DNA of 6,148 bases from an uncultured Corynebacterium sp. (GTDB lineage: Bacteria; Actinomycetota; Actinomycetes; Mycobacteriales; Mycobacteriaceae). A program made the position numbers and the translations under genes. The notes beneath the pieces were generated by a model. The model had not been told where the DNA came from. It saw only the letters and a list, made by a program, of their open reading frames with translations, and did not search any database. Positions 5,235 to 6,148 of this stretch are shown in pieces; the stretch's first letter is position 1; the number at the start of each line of letters is the position of its first letter. The DNA is taken from assembly GCF_946221105.1 (NCBI RefSeq), contig NZ_CAMICL010000076.1, forward strand, positions 1-6,148, read 5' to 3'.

Positions 5235-5741
5235 ATGCATTACGTGAGCTGGGACCGCACGAACCGGGACGCGCCGAAGCTGCTGGCTGAGGACGGCCCG
5301 GACGTCCTCGGCGTGTTCGAGCACGACCGCGCGATCGTGTGCGGCCAGAGCTGGGATTTGACCGCGCACGCCGAGTCGGGCGCTGTGGCCACGTGCGGCG
5401 GCGAGGATGTCGTGCGCACCTCCGACAGTCTGAAGCGCGCCAAGCGCATCGACGCTGTCGTGGACGGCACGCCGTACGCCCTGATCCCGGAGACGTCCAA
5501 GAACTGGGTGGTCGAGGGCCCGGACGGCGAGAAGGTCGCCCAGTTCACCCAGGACCACAACGGAGTGCGCAAGGCCATCCTCGAGTTCGAGGGGGAGACG
5601 CAGCTGCCGCCCGTGCAGGTTGCCGGCCTTGCGTGGCTTTCGCGCTGCGTGCTGGAGGCGCGCAAGATGGCCAATTCCACCGCGTTGATTGCCACGCTGG
5701 TGTTCCTGTCGCTGTTTGTTGTGGTGGTGGCGGTGCTGTGA
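5235..5741 (+). CDS. Hypothetical protein with C-terminal membrane anchor
   Basis: I do not recognise a named family. The 168-residue protein has a soluble part (1-145) rich in likely beta strands with polar turns, including GQSWDL (37-42), GTPYALI (78-84), GPDGEKVAQFT (95-105) and LPPVQVAGLAWLS (124-136). A single strongly hydrophobic segment (about 149-168) runs to the last residue, with EARK just before it. This suggests a tail-anchored protein with the soluble domain in the cytoplasm; there is no N-terminal signal peptide. The ATG at 5235 lacks a ribosome site and may be leaderless from TAGATT at 5222-5227. Its TGA overlaps the GTG of the next gene by 4 bp, and the two products share a motif order, suggesting an ancient duplication. 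A tubby/LURP-like beta barrel is a guess to test. Coding status is well supported by open frame, codon use and the overlap. Confidence 0.8.
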   Translation: MHYVSWDRTNRDAPKLLAEDGPDVLGVFEHDRAIVCGQSWDLTAHAESGAVATCGGEDVVRTSDSLKRAKRIDAVVDGTPYALIPETSKNWVVEGPDGEKVAQFTQDHNGVRKAILEFEGETQLPPVQVAGLAWLSRCVLEARKMANSTALIATLVFLSLFVVVVAVL

Positions 5742-6148
5742 TTTGGCAGGGAGCTTCGCTTATCGACGACCAAAGGTCCATCGCCGAATCCACCTCCGAC
5801 ACCGTCACGGTGGGCGAGACCGTTTTGAGAATTACGTCCGACAACCCGGCGAAGTTCCGCGCCTTCGACGTTGCGACGTCGGATGAATACCTGCTGCGCA
5901 AGGCCGGGTTCACGGTGTCGCGCTACGCCGCGGACTGCGCCGGCCGCCGCTATACCCTAAACCGCTCGGGCTTTGACCTGTTGTCGGGCGCGATCACCCC
6001 GAAGCGCGAGATCCGCGACGGCGCCGGCGAGCTCATCGCCGTGACCCGGGGGTTCCCCTCCGGCGAGCTCGGCGTCGACGTGGCTGAACCGACCCTTCGC
6101 GCCGACGGGTTCGACGAGATCCAGCTCGTGGACCTCGCTTTCATGTCC
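5738..6148 (+). CDS. Hypothetical protein, 5' part (runs off window), likely paralogue of the preceding gene
   Basis: From GTG at 5738 the frame is open for 137 codons to the window edge. The start overlaps the preceding stop as GTGA, a typical translationally coupled junction; no strong Shine-Dalgarno is present beyond G-rich sequence. The product begins (M)IWQGASLIDDQRSIAES and shows GETVLRI (26-32), LLRKAGFTVSR (52-62), GRRYTL (69-74), IRDGAGELIAVT (92-103) and EIQLVDLAFMS (127-137). These align in order with GQSWDL, GTPYAL, GPDGEKVAQFT and VQVAGLAWLS of the preceding gene with similar spacings, apart from about 10 extra residues in the last interval. No signal peptide or membrane helix is visible in the part present; the C-terminus is unknown. 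Function is not recognised. Confidence 0.75.
   Translation, partial: MIWQGASLIDDQRSIAESTSDTVTVGETVLRITSDNPAKFRAFDVATSDEYLLRKAGFTVSRYAADCAGRRYTLNRSGFDLLSGAITPKREIRDGAGELIAVTRGFPSGELGVDVAEPTLRADGFDEIQLVDLAFMS

Noticed and set aside
4373..5236. 287-codon minus-strand open frame opposite glyS
   Set aside because: Valine/leucine/glycine-rich shadow of glyS with no motif.

Overview
This is a 6.1 kb high-GC chromosomal segment that reads as Corynebacterium or a close relative. Three things support this: the conserved order era - recO - uppS, then zur and an ArsR gene on the opposite strand, then glyS; actinobacterial-type protein sequences; and -10 elements of the TANANT type, several placed 7-8 nt before a start codon as in leaderless mRNAs. 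It is mostly an ordinary housekeeping locus. I found no CRISPR array, insertion sequence, tRNA, rRNA or clearly new system.

Layout. (1) 1-163, minus strand: the N-terminus of a gene cut by the window edge, probably a corynebacterial HNH-endonuclease-type protein. (2) 164-302: a divergent intergenic region with two good DnaA-box matches in inverted orientation and a candidate leaderless promoter for era. (3) 303-2739, plus strand: a compact set of era (GTPase in 30S assembly), recO (recombinational repair, starts with TTG inside era) and uppS (polyprenyl carrier synthesis, start abuts the recO stop). (4) 2740-3675, minus strand: zur and upstream of it an ArsR-family gene (znr position), 15 bp apart, forming a probable zinc-response operon. 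uppS and zur converge with no base between their stop codons. (5) 3676-3841: a divergent control region between znr and glyS. (6) 3842-5224, plus strand: single-chain glycyl-tRNA synthetase. (7) 5235-6148, plus strand: two coupled genes of unknown function that look like divergent paralogues. The first ends in a C-terminal membrane helix. The second runs off the window and is easily overlooked because it has no stop inside it.

The most interesting points are the DnaA-box pair in front of era, the repeated leaderless-promoter arrangement (era, zur, and the gene after glyS, where the -10 overlaps the glyS stop), the unknown paralogous pair with one tail-anchored member, and the ArsR regulator, which lacks the usual zinc-ligand pattern and carries a long basic/disordered tail. 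All function calls come from reading motifs by eye; no database search was possible.
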